Shown here: in pieces, positions 46,718-56,307 of the stretch
Layout: the number at the start of each line of letters is the position of its first letter
Numbering within the stretch: position 1 is the stretch's first letter
Assembly: GCF_013294115.1 (NCBI RefSeq)
Contig: NZ_JABSNP010000003.1
Coordinates: forward strand, 310,001-374,000
Length of the DNA: 64,000 nt
Direction: 5' to 3'
Origin: Hymenobacter caeli
Lineage (GTDB): Bacteria > Bacteroidota > Bacteroidia > Cytophagales > Hymenobacteraceae
The notes under the pieces: generated by a model
Database searches by the model: none
Told to the model about the DNA's origin: nothing
Seen by the model: only the letters and a program-made list of their open reading frames with translations
Program-made: the position numbers and the translations under genes

Positions 46718-49700
46718 ATGTTAGATTTTTTCGGCAAGACCGTCGCCAAGCTGTTCGGCTCCAAATCGGAGCGTGATTTGAAAGAAATCGTGCCCTACGT
46801 GGCCCTGATCAATGCCGAATACGCCAAACTGGCCGGCCTGACCGACGACCAGCTCCGCGAGCAGACCCAGGCCGTACGGGCCCGCATCGACGAGCGCCTG
46901 GCCGGCATCGACGGCCAGATTGGGGCCTTGCACCAGCAAATGGCCGACCAGCCCAACATGGACGTGGCCCAGAAAGAGGCCCGCTTTGAGCAGATTGACG
47001 GGCTGGAAAAGCAGCGCAACAAAGACCTTGAAGCCGTGCTGCTGGAGGTGCTGCCCGCCGCCTTCGCCATCGTGAAGGACACCGCCCGCCGCTACGCCCA
47101 AAACGGCCAACTGACGGTTACGGCCACCGATTTCGACCGCGAGTACGCCACCCGCAAGGGCAACGTGACCATCCAGAACGGGCAGGCCGTGTGGGCCAAC
47201 AAGTGGCTGGCCGGCGGCGCGGAAATCACCTGGGACATGGTGCACTACGACGTGCAGCTGATCGGCGGCGTGGTGCTGCACCAGGGCAAAATCTCGGAAA
47301 TGGCCACCGGCGAGGGCAAAACGCTGGTGTCCACCTTGCCCGCGTTCCTCAACGCGCTGTCGCGCCGCGGGGTGCACATCGTGACCGTGAACGACTACCT
47401 GGCCAAGCGCGACTCGGAGTGGAACGCGCCGCTGTTCGAGTTCCACGGCCTCACGGTGGACTGCATCGACAAGCACCAGCCCAACACCGACGAGCGCCGC
47501 CGCGCCTACGCCGCCGACATCACCTACGGCACCAACAACGAGTTTGGCTTTGATTATCTGCGCGATAACATGGCCCGCGACCCCGAGGAGCTGGTGCAGC
47601 GCAAGCACCACTACGCCATGGTGGACGAAGTGGACTCGGTGCTGATTGACGACGCCCGCACGCCGCTCATCATCTCGGGGCCCGTGCCGCGTGGCGACGT
47701 GCACGAGTTCTACCAGCTCAAGCCGCGCATCCAGCGCCTGGTGGACGAGCAGAAGAAGCTGGTGCAGAATTACTTGGTGCAGGCCCGCAAGCTGATTGCC
47801 GAAGGCAAGGACGGCCCCGAAGATGGCGACAAGAACGGCAACGGCGGCCTGCTGCTGCTGCGCGCTGCCCGGGGCCTGCCCAAGAGCAAGCCCCTCATCA
47901 AGTACCTGAGCGAAACCGGCAACCGCGCCGTGCTGCTGAAGACGGAGAACTTCTACTTGCAGGACAACTCGCGCCAGATGCCCAAGGCCGACGAGCCGCT
48001 GTTCTTCACCATCGACGAGAAAAACAACCAGATTGAGCTGACCGAAAAAGGCATCGACCTGATTACAGCCCAGGGCGAGGACCCGCACTTGTTCATCATG
48101 CCCGACATCGGGATGGAAATTGCTGCCATCGAGAACACTCCGGGCCTGAGCGCCGAGGAGAAGCTCCAGCGCAAGGAGCAGCTGATGAGCGACTACAACG
48201 AGAAATCGGAGCGGGTGCACACCGTCAACCAGCTGCTGAAGGCCTACACGCTGTTTGAGAAGGACGACCAGTACATCCTCACCGAGGACGGCAAGGTGAA
48301 GATTGTGGACGAGCAAACCGGCCGCGTGATGGAGGGCCGCCGCTACTCCGACGGCCTGCACCAGGCTATCGAGGCCAAGGAAAACGTGCGCGTGGAAGAC
48401 GCCACCCAGACCTACGCCACGGTGACCTTGCAGAACTACTTCCGCATGTACCACAAGCTGTGCGGCATGACCGGCACGGCCGAAACCGAGGCCGGCGAGT
48501 TCTGGGAAATCTACAAGCTCGACGTGGTGGTGATTCCGACCAACCGCCCCATCTCCCGCGCCGACGCCCACGACCAGGTGTACAAAACGGTGCGCGAGAA
48601 GTACAACGCCGTGGCCCTGGAAATCCAGAAGCTGGTGGAAGCCGGACGCCCGGTGCTGGTGGGTACCACGTCGGTGGAAATCAGCGAGTTGGTGAGCCGT
48701 ATGCTGAAGCTGCGCGGCATCCAGCACCAGGTGCTGAACGCCAAGCAGAACCAGCGCGAGGCCGAGATTGTGGCCGGCGCGGGCTTTCCCGGCACCGTGA
48801 CCATCGCCACTAACATGGCCGGCCGCGGCACCGACATCAAGCTCAAGGAAACCTCGAAGGCCGCCGGGGGCCTGGCCATCATCGGCACCGAGCGCCACGA
48901 GAGCCGCCGCGTGGACCGCCAGCTGCGGGGCCGCGCCGGCCGCCAGGGCGACCCGGGCACCTCGCAGTTTTTCGTGAGCCTGGAGGACAACCTCATGCGC
49001 CTGTTCGGCTCCGACCGCATCGCCAACCTCATGGACAAGATGGGGATGGAAGAGGGTGAAGTGATTCAGCACTCAATGATTACCAACAGCATCGAGCGGG
49101 CCCAGAAGAAGGTAGAGGAGAACAACTTTGGCACCCGCAAGCGCCTGCTGGAGTACGACGACGTGATGAACGCCCAGCGCGAAGTGGTGTACAAGCGCCG
49201 CCGCAACGCCCTGCACGGCGACCGGATGGAGGTGGATATCCTGAACATGATTTACGACGTGAGCGAGGACCTCGCCGTGGGCCACAAGCAAACCGGCGAC
49301 TACGAGGACTTCAAGCTGTCCGTCATCAAAACCTTCGGCTACGACACCGAAATCACGGCCCAGCAGATGGGGGCCCTGCAAGCCCCGGCGCTCACCCAAA
49401 AGCTGTACGAAGAGGCCCTGGCTTACTTTGAGAGCAAGAACGAGCACATTGCCGCCAACGCCCTGCCGATGGTGAACGAGCTGCTGGCCCAGCCCAACGC
49501 CTACGAGAACATCGCCGTGCCCTTCACCGACGGGCGCAAGCACATTACGGCCCTGGCCAACCTGCGCCGGGCCCAGGCCACGCAGGGCCACGAAATCCTG
49601 CGCGGCATGGAAAAAGTGGCCGTGCTGAGCACTATCGACACGGCCTGGACGCAGCACCTGCGCCAGATGGACGACCTGAAGCAGGTGGTGCAAAACGCCG

Positions 49701-50134
49701 TGTACGAGCAGAAAGACCCGCTGCTGGTGTACAAGTTCGAGTCGTTCGAGCTGTTCAAGCGCATGATTGGCAAGGTGAACGAGGAGACCTCGGCCTTCCT
49801 CTTCCACGCCGACGTGCCGGTGCAGGAGGAAGCCGTGGGCACCAACCACGACGCCGAGTTCTACTACGAAGACGAGATTCCGCAGCCCAAACTGGTCGAG
49901 CAGAAGGAGCTGTCGTCGGTGTCGCTCGGCGCGGGCCCCGAAGACATGGGCCCCGAGGCCCCGCCCGTGGTAGCGGCCCCGGCCCCCAAGCAGGCCCCCG
50001 CCCGCAGCCAGAAAGTGGCCAACCGCAACGACAAGGTGAGCGTGCAGTACATGGACGGCCGCGTGCTGCGCGACGTGAAATACAAAACCGTGGAGCAAGA
50101 CCTGCAAACCCAGCGCTGCGTGTTGGTGGACTAG
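46718..50134 (+). CDS. secA: Preprotein translocase ATPase SecA
   Basis: 1138 residues from the ATG at 46718; long, as in other Bacteroidota. It drives proteins through SecYEG. Walker A is GEGKT (198-202), the DEVDSVLIDDARTPLII block is motif II, and TGTAETEAGEFWEIY, NMAGRGTDIKL and GRAGRQGDPG are further helicase motifs. The C-terminus ends with VQYMDGRVLRDVKYKT and LVD without the Cys-rich SecB-binding zinc finger of other SecAs. Insertions at about 60-110 and 360-400 add to the length. Confidence 0.97.
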   Translation: MLDFFGKTVAKLFGSKSERDLKEIVPYVALINAEYAKLAGLTDDQLREQTQAVRARIDERLAGIDGQIGALHQQMADQPNMDVAQKEARFEQIDGLEKQRNKDLEAVLLEVLPAAFAIVKDTARRYAQNGQLTVTATDFDREYATRKGNVTIQNGQAVWANKWLAGGAEITWDMVHYDVQLIGGVVLHQGKISEMATGEGKTLVSTLPAFLNALSRRGVHIVTVNDYLAKRDSEWNAPLFEFHGLTVDCIDKHQPNTDERRRAYAADITYGTNNEFGFDYLRDNMARDPEELVQRKHHYAMVDEVDSVLIDDARTPLIISGPVPRGDVHEFYQLKPRIQRLVDEQKKLVQNYLVQARKLIAEGKDGPEDGDKNGNGGLLLLRAARGLPKSKPLIKYLSETGNRAVLLKTENFYLQDNSRQMPKADEPLFFTIDEKNNQIELTEKGIDLITAQGEDPHLFIMPDIGMEIAAIENTPGLSAEEKLQRKEQLMSDYNEKSERVHTVNQLLKAYTLFEKDDQYILTEDGKVKIVDEQTGRVMEGRRYSDGLHQAIEAKENVRVEDATQTYATVTLQNYFRMYHKLCGMTGTAETEAGEFWEIYKLDVVVIPTNRPISRADAHDQVYKTVREKYNAVALEIQKLVEAGRPVLVGTTSVEISELVSRMLKLRGIQHQVLNAKQNQREAEIVAGAGFPGTVTIATNMAGRGTDIKLKETSKAAGGLAIIGTERHESRRVDRQLRGRAGRQGDPGTSQFFVSLEDNLMRLFGSDRIANLMDKMGMEEGEVIQHSMITNSIERAQKKVEENNFGTRKRLLEYDDVMNAQREVVYKRRRNALHGDRMEVDILNMIYDVSEDLAVGHKQTGDYEDFKLSVIKTFGYDTEITAQQMGALQAPALTQKLYEEALAYFESKNEHIAANALPMVNELLAQPNAYENIAVPFTDGRKHITALANLRRAQATQGHEILRGMEKVAVLSTIDTAWTQHLRQMDDLKQVVQNAVYEQKDPLLVYKFESFELFKRMIGKVNEETSAFLFHADVPVQEEAVGTNHDAEFYYEDEIPQPKLVEQKELSSVSLGAGPEDMGPEAPPVVAAPAPKQAPARSQKVANRNDKVSVQYMDGRVLRDVKYKTVEQDLQTQRCVLVD

Positions 50135-50156
50135 GGGCCCCGGCTCGAAATAGAAA

Positions 50157-50187
50157 GGCGGCCTTCCCGGTGGGGAGGCCGCCTTTT
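50157..50187 (+). terminator. Terminator after secA
   Basis: Stem GGCGGCCT plus CCC (50157-50168) pairs with 50173-50185 with one bulge; T run at the end. Confidence 0.8.
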
Positions 50188-50189
50188 TC

Positions 50190-50617
50190 GTGCGCATAGG
50201 TTGCGGCCCGGGCGCTGAAGTCCGCCGTTAAAGGCCGTCAAATGCTGGCCTGGTATTTGGCTTGCTGCCGGCAAATAGCTGACTGCTGCGGGGAGCGAAA
50301 GTTCCCTTTTGGCGGTGGGTTGCAGGGCTGCTGCGCAGGGCGTGGCCATTGCAGCCGGGTAAACGAGGTACCGTGCCAATGTTGAATATAAATTTATTAA
50401 TAATCGATAAATTGCTGTTTACCATTTACTTACGGCTTAATATATTTGGTGAGCATAACCGTTAAAACGGGCTGTATTCAGGCTGTTTACAACCGCAACC
50501 CGCTGGTACCCAAAGCCCGTAAATAAGGTGTCCAATACCTATCCGCTTACGCCCCAAAGGGGCAGGCTGGCCAACACTATCAAACCGACTAATTCTACTT
50601 CCCGCTATCCATTCGTT
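50190..50617. other. 428-base gap without a recognised gene
   Basis: Between secA and a small gene. The part 50370-50460 is AT-rich and contains TATATTTG (50441-50448), a possible -7 box but without a well-spaced TTG. No conserved RNA motif or repeat was seen. Confidence 0.5.
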
Positions 50618-50809
50618 ATGAAACTATTGTTCCGCAAGTTTGCCACCGGATTGGGGGCTTTTTTATTGCTTTTGCTGGCCCTGCTGGCCGGTTTCGTCAC
50701 GCGGGCCCACGAAACGGCCCCGCCCGCCCGGCCCCGCCCGGTGGCCACGTTCGTGGCCTTTGCGCCGGCAAGTGCGCCCCTGGCGGCCCGCTTCGGCGCG
50801 GCGGGGTAG
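50618..50809 (+). CDS. Small hypothetical membrane or secreted protein
   Basis: 63 residues from the ATG at 50618. A basic start is followed by a long hydrophobic segment (GLGAFLLLLLALLAGFV) and a Pro/Ala/Arg-rich tail. It ends 28 bases before deoC. I know no family; it may be a short anchored peptide. Confidence 0.4.
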   Translation: MKLLFRKFATGLGAFLLLLLALLAGFVTRAHETAPPARPRPVATFVAFAPASAPLAARFGAAG

Positions 50810-50825
50810 GGCCCCGGCTACCCGC

Positions 50826-50833
50826 TACCTTTG
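50826..50833 (+). promoter_or_regulatory. -7 box of deoC
   Basis: TACCTTTG, four bases before the deoC ATG. Same arrangement as at 22989-22996 on the other strand. No clear -33 TTG. Confidence 0.5.
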
Positions 50834-50837
50834 CGGC

Positions 50838-51503
50838 ATGAACCTCGCCGCCCGTATCGACCACACCCTGCTGCGGCCCGACTGCACGGAGGCCCAAATC
50901 CGGCAGCTGTGCCAGGAAGCGGCAGCTCACGGCTTCGCCAGCGCCTGCGTGCCGCCGTGCTACGTGGCCTTGGCCGCGGCGCTGCTCGAAGGCAGCCGCA
51001 CGGCGGTGTGCACCGTCATCGGGTTTCCGCTGGGCTACGCCACGAGCCTGGTAAAATTCCGCGAAGCAGAGGTGGCCCTGGCCGACGGGGCCCGGGAACT
51101 GGACCTGGTGCTGAATATCTCGGCGCTGAAATCGGGCCACGTCGCCCGGGTACAGGCCGAAGTGCAGGACCTGGCCGACCTGGCCCACGTGCACGACGCC
51201 CTGTTGAAAGTCATCATCGAAACGGCCCTGCTCGACGCGGCCGAAGTGGAGCTGGCCTGCGGCCTGTGCGCCGCCGCCGGGGCCGACCACGTGAAAACCT
51301 CCACCGGCTTTGCCAGCCGGGGGGCCTCGCCCGACGACGTGCGGCTGATGCGCCGCGTGCTGCCGGCCGCCGTCAAAATAAAGGCCGCGGGCGGCATCCG
51401 CACGCGGGCGGCGGCGCTGGCCCTGGTGGCGGCCGGGGCCGACCGGATTGGCTCGTCGAACAGCTTGACCTTGATTGCGGACGATGAAACCCTCCCTGCT
51501 TAG
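50838..51503 (+). CDS. deoC: Deoxyribose-phosphate aldolase
   Basis: 221 residues. Cleaves 2-deoxyribose-5-phosphate to glyceraldehyde-3-phosphate and acetaldehyde. IDHTLLRPDCTEAQI, the Schiff-base Lys in HVKTSTGF and AVKIKAAGGIRT identify it, and the length is normal. The next gene begins inside its last codons (20-base overlap), so they are cotranscribed. Confidence 0.95.
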   Translation: MNLAARIDHTLLRPDCTEAQIRQLCQEAAAHGFASACVPPCYVALAAALLEGSRTAVCTVIGFPLGYATSLVKFREAEVALADGARELDLVLNISALKSGHVARVQAEVQDLADLAHVHDALLKVIIETALLDAAEVELACGLCAAAGADHVKTSTGFASRGASPDDVRLMRRVLPAAVKIKAAGGIRTRAAALALVAAGADRIGSSNSLTLIADDETLPA

Positions 51504-52059
51504 CGTGCTGGCCGCGCCGTTTCTGCTGCTGCTGGCCGCTTGCGCCGGCACCGCGCCCCGCGCCACCGCGGCGGCCGACACGCTGCCCGGCGGCCGGGCC
51601 GCCACCGCGCTGCCCGCCGACGACCTGCGGGCCTACCGCCTGCCAGTGCCGCCCGCGCCGCCCGCCGCGGGGCCCGAAGCCGGAGCCAAAGCCCCGGTGC
51701 CGGCCCCGGCGGCCCCCCGGCCCCCCGCGCCGCTGCCCACCAACCAAGTGAACGCCCAGGTAGAGCAGCGCCTGCGCGACCAAGCCTACACCAACCAGGC
51801 CGTGAAGTACGCCCAGGGCTTCCGCCTGCTGGTGTACCTGGGCCTGGAGCGCGACCAGGCCATGGCCATCCGGCGGGCCGTCATCGGCCGCTACCCCGAC
51901 GAGACGGACTACCTGTCGTTCAAGGCCCCCGTGTACCGGCTCTACGTGGGCGACTACCTCACCCGGCTCGACGCGGCCCGCGCCCGGGCCCGCCTGCGCG
52001 GCCTCACCCAACGCGCCGAAGTGGAAGCCACGCAGGTGTTAATCAACAAAAACCCGTGA
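51484..52059 (+). CDS. SPOR-domain lipoprotein
   Basis: 191 residues from the ATG at 51484. The signal ends in LLAAC, a lipobox with Cys21. A long Pro/Ala-rich stretch (25-85) precedes a SPOR-like domain (about 100-185; GFRLLVYLGLERDQAM ... VYRLYVGDYLTRLDAARARARLRG). SPOR domains bind denuded peptidoglycan at division sites. Coupled to M20 and deoC genes, though no functional link is evident. Confidence 0.8.
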   Translation: MKPSLLSVLAAPFLLLLAACAGTAPRATAAADTLPGGRAATALPADDLRAYRLPVPPAPPAAGPEAGAKAPVPAPAAPRPPAPLPTNQVNAQVEQRLRDQAYTNQAVKYAQGFRLLVYLGLERDQAMAIRRAVIGRYPDETDYLSFKAPVYRLYVGDYLTRLDAARARARLRGLTQRAEVEATQVLINKNP

Positions 52060-53261
52060 TTCAGACCATCCAGCGCCTCGCCGCCGCGCACGCCGCCGAT
52101 ACCGTGGCCGTGCGCCACCACCTGCACGCCTACCCCGAGCTGTCGTTTCAGGAAACCGAAACCGCGGCCTTCGTGGCCCAGGAGCTGCGCAAGCTCGGCC
52201 TCGACCCCCGGCCGGTGGCCGGCACCGGCCTGGTGGCCCTCATCGCAGGGCCGGCCGGGGGCCCCACCGTGGCCCTGCGGGCTGACATGGACGCGCTGCC
52301 CATTCAGGAGCTGAACGACGTGGCCTACAAGTCGCAGCGGGCCGGCGTGATGCACGCCTGCGGCCACGACGCCCACACGGCCTCGCTGCTGGGCGCGGCC
52401 CGTATTCTGGTGGCCCTAAGGGAGCAGGGCCAGCTGCCGGGCTCCGTGAAGCTGCTGTTTCAGCCCGGCGAGGAGCGGCTGCCGGGCGGCGCGTCGCTGA
52501 TGATTAAAGAGGGCGTGCTCGAAAACCCCGCGCCGCGGAGCGTGCTGGGGCAGCACGTGTTTCCGCAGCTGCCGGCCGGCAAAATCGGCCTGCGCCCCGG
52601 CCGCTACATGGCCAGCACCGACGAGCTGTACCTCACCATCAAGGGCCAGGGCGGCCACGGGGCCATGCCCGAGCAAAACCTCGACCCGGTGCTGGTGGCC
52701 GCCCATATTATTGTGGCGGCCCAGCAAATCGTGAGCCGCCGCGCCAACCCCAAAATTCCGTCGGTGCTCTCGTTCGGGAAGGTGATTGCCAACGGGGCCA
52801 CCAACGTCATTCCCAACGAGGTGTACATCGAGGGCACCTTCCGCACCCTGAACGAGGAGTGGCGCAACGAAGCCCACCGCCACCTGCGCCAGCTCTGCGA
52901 AGGCCTGGCCGCCAGCATGGGCGCGGTGTGCGAGCTGGAAATTCGCCGCGGCTACCCCTACCTCGAAAACGAGCCCGCCCTCACGGCCCGCACCCGCGCC
53001 GCCGCCGAGGAATATTTGGGCCCCGAAAACGTGGTGGAGCTGGACCAGTGGATGGCCGCCGAGGATTTCGCCTACTTCTCGCAGGCGGGCCCGGCCTGCT
53101 TCTACCGCCTGGGCACCCGCGCCGCCGACGGCCGCTTCGCCGCCTCCGTCCACACGCCCACCTTCGACATCGACGAAAAAGCCCTGGCCGTGGGCCCCGG
53201 CCTGATGGCCTGGCTGGCCGTGCGCGAGTTGCAAGCGCTGGCCGGTGAAAGCGTGGATTAG
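52056..53261 (+). CDS. M20-family amidohydrolase/peptidase
   Basis: 401 residues from the GTG at 52056, overlapping the SPOR-gene stop by GTGA. The zinc ligands are in RADMDALPI, MHACGHDAHTA, QPGEE and the C-terminal SVHTPTFD region; the inserted dimerisation domain (TIKGQGGHGAMPEQNLDPV) is typical. Members hydrolyse N-acyl amino acids such as hippurate or N-acetylated diamino acids. A substrate cannot be named. Confidence 0.92.
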   Translation: MIQTIQRLAAAHAADTVAVRHHLHAYPELSFQETETAAFVAQELRKLGLDPRPVAGTGLVALIAGPAGGPTVALRADMDALPIQELNDVAYKSQRAGVMHACGHDAHTASLLGAARILVALREQGQLPGSVKLLFQPGEERLPGGASLMIKEGVLENPAPRSVLGQHVFPQLPAGKIGLRPGRYMASTDELYLTIKGQGGHGAMPEQNLDPVLVAAHIIVAAQQIVSRRANPKIPSVLSFGKVIANGATNVIPNEVYIEGTFRTLNEEWRNEAHRHLRQLCEGLAASMGAVCELEIRRGYPYLENEPALTARTRAAAEEYLGPENVVELDQWMAAEDFAYFSQAGPACFYRLGTRAADGRFAASVHTPTFDIDEKALAVGPGLMAWLAVRELQALAGESVD

Positions 53262-53382
53262 TTGTCGGTTGTTCGTTGTCAGTTGTTAGTCAAAATACAA
53301 TAACCAGCTGATACCGAATGACTGACTACTTGATTTGCTTTTGAACGAGCACCCCATTATATCTTAACTATCTAGTTAATTC

Positions 53383-54174
53383 ATGCGTCGCTTACTATCG
53401 TTACTGCTGCCGCTGGCGGCTTCGCTCACGGCCCGCGCCCAAACCACCCGCGCGACGCAGCCCCTGGCGCTGGTGCCCAACGCGCAAGCCGAACTGGCGC
53501 TGCAAAACGGCGACTACCTGCTGCTGGAAGTGGGCGCCTACCACTATACCGGCGACGACTATTCCAACCAGGGGGTGGCAGCGGTGAGCTACGAGCATTT
53601 TTGGTCTCCTAATTGGAGTTGGGGCGGCCGGGTGCTAGCCACGTACTACGGCGGCAGCAGCACGACGGTGGTACCCGAGGTGCTGCTGCGCCACCGCTCG
53701 GCTGTGGGCCCCCTCACCTTTGGGCAACGTTTAAGCGTGGAACGGCGCTTTTACAGCAATAACTCCGCCGGCAACCAGAACTGGGCTCGGCTGCGGCTCG
53801 ACCTGGAAAAAATCATTCCCCTTGGCGGGGCCGACCCGGCCACCGGCCTGGCCCTGCGGCCCCGCCTGAGCTTCGAGGCCGCCACCCACCTGCGCTTGCA
53901 GAAGAACGATAACGAGCCTTCCGATCGGTTCATTCAGTACACCAACCTGCGGGCCGAAATAGGCGTGCGCACCGGGGCCCAGTTCGACTTCACGCCCTGG
54001 TTCGCTTACGGCACCAATTACATCGTCACGCTGCCCCAGTACGACAGCAAGGGCAACCAGACGGCCGGCGGCAACCTCAACACCCGCACCCCGCTGCTGG
54101 GCCTCGACGTGCGCTTCACTTTCGGGGCGGGCCTGGGCGCGGCGGGCCGCCAGCAGCTGCCAACCCAGCACTAG
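53383..54174 (+). CDS. Hypothetical outer-membrane beta-barrel protein
   Basis: 263 residues from the ATG at 53383 with a signal peptide (1-19). The rest alternates aromatic and polar residues (YHYTGDDYSNQGVAAVSYEHFWSP, TNLRAEIGVRTGAQFDFTPWFAYGTNY), as in DUF2490-like barrels. Probably a small outer-membrane porin-like protein. It is monocistronic with its own terminator. Confidence 0.65.
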   Translation: MRRLLSLLLPLAASLTARAQTTRATQPLALVPNAQAELALQNGDYLLLEVGAYHYTGDDYSNQGVAAVSYEHFWSPNWSWGGRVLATYYGGSSTTVVPEVLLRHRSAVGPLTFGQRLSVERRFYSNNSAGNQNWARLRLDLEKIIPLGGADPATGLALRPRLSFEAATHLRLQKNDNEPSDRFIQYTNLRAEIGVRTGAQFDFTPWFAYGTNYIVTLPQYDSKGNQTAGGNLNTRTPLLGLDVRFTFGAGLGAAGRQQLPTQH

Positions 54175-54244
54175 CCGGGGCCCCGCCCGGCCTGAGCCTG
54201 ACGAATTTACCGCCGCGCGGGGCCCCGCAACGCGGAGTAGTGGC

Positions 54245-54274
54245 AAAAAGGCACCCTGCCCGGGGTGCCTTTTT
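54245..54274 (+). terminator. Terminator after the outer-membrane protein
   Basis: Stem AAAAAGGCACCC (54245-54256) pairs with 54263-54274; T6 tail. Confidence 0.88.
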
Positions 54275-54524
54275 TAATTGGCTTAAGTATTGTAGTTTGG
54301 CAAGCCGAAGGAGCGGACCGGCGGAGCGAACATTTCGCGCCATTTTTTGATTTTAAGAACAAGCAACCTTGCCGCACGAATTGGAATCCTTTTTGCGTTG
54401 TGGGGGAAGCGTTCCGGGCCCCGGTGCCTAGCGGAAAGTTCCGAAAAATTCTGGCATTCCGTTTGGATTTTGGCGGGCCCGCTTCCTCGGTCGAATACTT
54501 TAATTACTTTCTCTTTAACCAATC

Positions 54525-56033
54525 ATGCAAGCAAAACAAATGATGCTCGGCCTGCTCGGTTCCGCCATTCTGGGCGGGGGCGTGGCCGTGGGCGGTTATA
54601 AGCTATTGGAAGCCGCCCCCACCAACGCCCCGCAGGCTGCGATGGCCGCCGACCCCAGCGTGCGCTACACCTCGGCCATGCGCAGCAGCAGCTACGCCGC
54701 CCCCGAGGGCCTGAACTTCGTGGCCGCCGCCGCCGCCGTGACGCCCGCCGTGGTGCACGTGATGACCGAGTACGCCGCCGCGCCGCAAGACGCGCACCGC
54801 CGCATGCAGATGGACCCCTTCCTGCGCCAGTTTTTCGGCGACGGGGGCGAGGGCCAGGGCCAGGAGCCGCAGGGCGGCGGCCAGGGTTCGGGCTCGGGCG
54901 TTATCATCGCTGCCAACGGCTACATCGTGACCAACAACCACGTGATTGACAAGGCCTCGAAAATTACGGTGGTGATGGACGACAAGCGCAAGTACGACGC
55001 CGAGCTGGTGGGGGCCGACCCCAACACCGACCTGGCCGTGCTGAAGGTGAAGGCCGACAACCTGCCCTTCGTGAAGTACGGCAACTCCGACGACGTGAAG
55101 GTGGGCCAGTGGGTCCTGGCCGTGGGCAACCCCTTTAACCTGAACTCGACCGTGACGGCCGGCATCATTTCGGCCAAGGGCCGCAACATCAACATCCTGC
55201 GCCGCGAGGACAACATGGGCATCGAGTCGTTCATCCAGACCGACGCCGTGGTGAACCCCGGCAACTCGGGCGGGGCCCTGGTGAACCTGAACGGCGACCT
55301 GGTGGGCATCAACTCGGCCATTGCCTCGCACACGGGCAGCTACGAGGGCTACTCGTTCGCCATTCCCAGCGCCCTGGTGAGCAAGGTGGTCGACGACCTG
55401 CTGAAGTACAAAGTGGTGCAGCGGGCCCTGCTCGGCGTGCAAATGCGCGAAGTGGACGCCACGCTGGCCTCGGAGAAGAAGCTCACCGGCCTCAACGGCC
55501 TGTACGTGGCCGGGCTGACGCCCAACAGCGCCGCCGCCGCCGCCGGCCTGAAGGAGGGCGACATCATCACCCAAATCAACGGCCTGGCCGTGAACACGTC
55601 GTCGCAGCTCCAGGAGCAGGTGGCCCGCTTCCGCCCCGGCGACCAGATTAAGGTGACCTACCTGCGCGGCGCCACGCCCACCACCGTGCTGGCCACCCTG
55701 CGCAACGCCACCGGCACCACCGCCGTGGTGCGCGAGGCCGCCGCCGCCGCCGCCCTCAAGTACGAAGGGGCCACGTTTGCCGCCGTGCCGGCCCCGCAGC
55801 AGAACAAGCTGGGCATTGCCGGGGGCGCGGCCGTGACCGGCATCAAGGGCAGCAATTTCCGCGAAACCGGGATGGCCGACGGCTTCATCATCACCCGCAT
55901 CGATAAGAATATTGTGCGCAAGCCCGCCGACGTGCAAACCTACCTCGACCAGGCCCGCGACAACGCCGGGGCCCTCGTGGAAGGCGTGTACCCCGACGGC
56001 CGCAAGGCGTTCTATCCCATTGGCCAGGAGTAG
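54525..56033 (+). CDS. Do-family serine protease (DegP/HtrA type)
   Basis: 502 residues, N-terminal membrane helix or signal (about 5-28). Catalytic residues are His139 (VTNNHVID), Asp169 (NTDLAVLKV) and Ser248 (NPGNSGGAL). PDZ1 (about 300-395; LTPNSAAAAAGLKEGDIITQING) and PDZ2 (about 430-500) follow. Periplasmic quality-control protease and chaperone. A Gly/Gln-rich insert (107-123) precedes the protease core. Single gene with terminator. Confidence 0.94.
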   Translation: MQAKQMMLGLLGSAILGGGVAVGGYKLLEAAPTNAPQAAMAADPSVRYTSAMRSSSYAAPEGLNFVAAAAAVTPAVVHVMTEYAAAPQDAHRRMQMDPFLRQFFGDGGEGQGQEPQGGGQGSGSGVIIAANGYIVTNNHVIDKASKITVVMDDKRKYDAELVGADPNTDLAVLKVKADNLPFVKYGNSDDVKVGQWVLAVGNPFNLNSTVTAGIISAKGRNINILRREDNMGIESFIQTDAVVNPGNSGGALVNLNGDLVGINSAIASHTGSYEGYSFAIPSALVSKVVDDLLKYKVVQRALLGVQMREVDATLASEKKLTGLNGLYVAGLTPNSAAAAAGLKEGDIITQINGLAVNTSSQLQEQVARFRPGDQIKVTYLRGATPTTVLATLRNATGTTAVVREAAAAAALKYEGATFAAVPAPQQNKLGIAGGAAVTGIKGSNFRETGMADGFIITRIDKNIVRKPADVQTYLDQARDNAGALVEGVYPDGRKAFYPIGQE

Positions 56034-56054
56034 GTTCCGGCCGCCAACACAACT

Positions 56055-56085
56055 AGCCCCGGCCGGTGCGGCCGGGGCTTTTTTT
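56055..56085 (+). terminator. Terminator after the HtrA-type gene
   Basis: Stem AGCCCCGGCCG (56055-56065) pairs with 56069-56079, loop GTG, then a T run. Confidence 0.9.
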
Positions 56086-56307
56086 GGGTATTTTTGGGGG
56101 ATAATTTTAGGATTTTAAACGAGCCTCTTGGGAGAATCCTACTGGCTGCAAGTATTTGAGCATTAGGCGGCTGTGATGGAAAATGTTGACTTTAAAAATT
56201 CAGTTATTTGCTTGTTCAAGTTGTAAGTTTGTTAGCCCGGACCACCGTCCAACCCCCGTTCTTTCGCGTAAGGGCCCCAACCTATTCTAGTCCGTTCGTG
56301 CCCTTGC

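Noticed and set aside
46721-49072. 783-codon open frame on the minus strand
   Set aside because: Lies wholly inside secA, His/Val-rich shadow translation due to high GC; no family features.
54603-55937. 444-codon open frame antisense to the HtrA gene
   Set aside because: Shadow frame, low-complexity His/Gly/Val.
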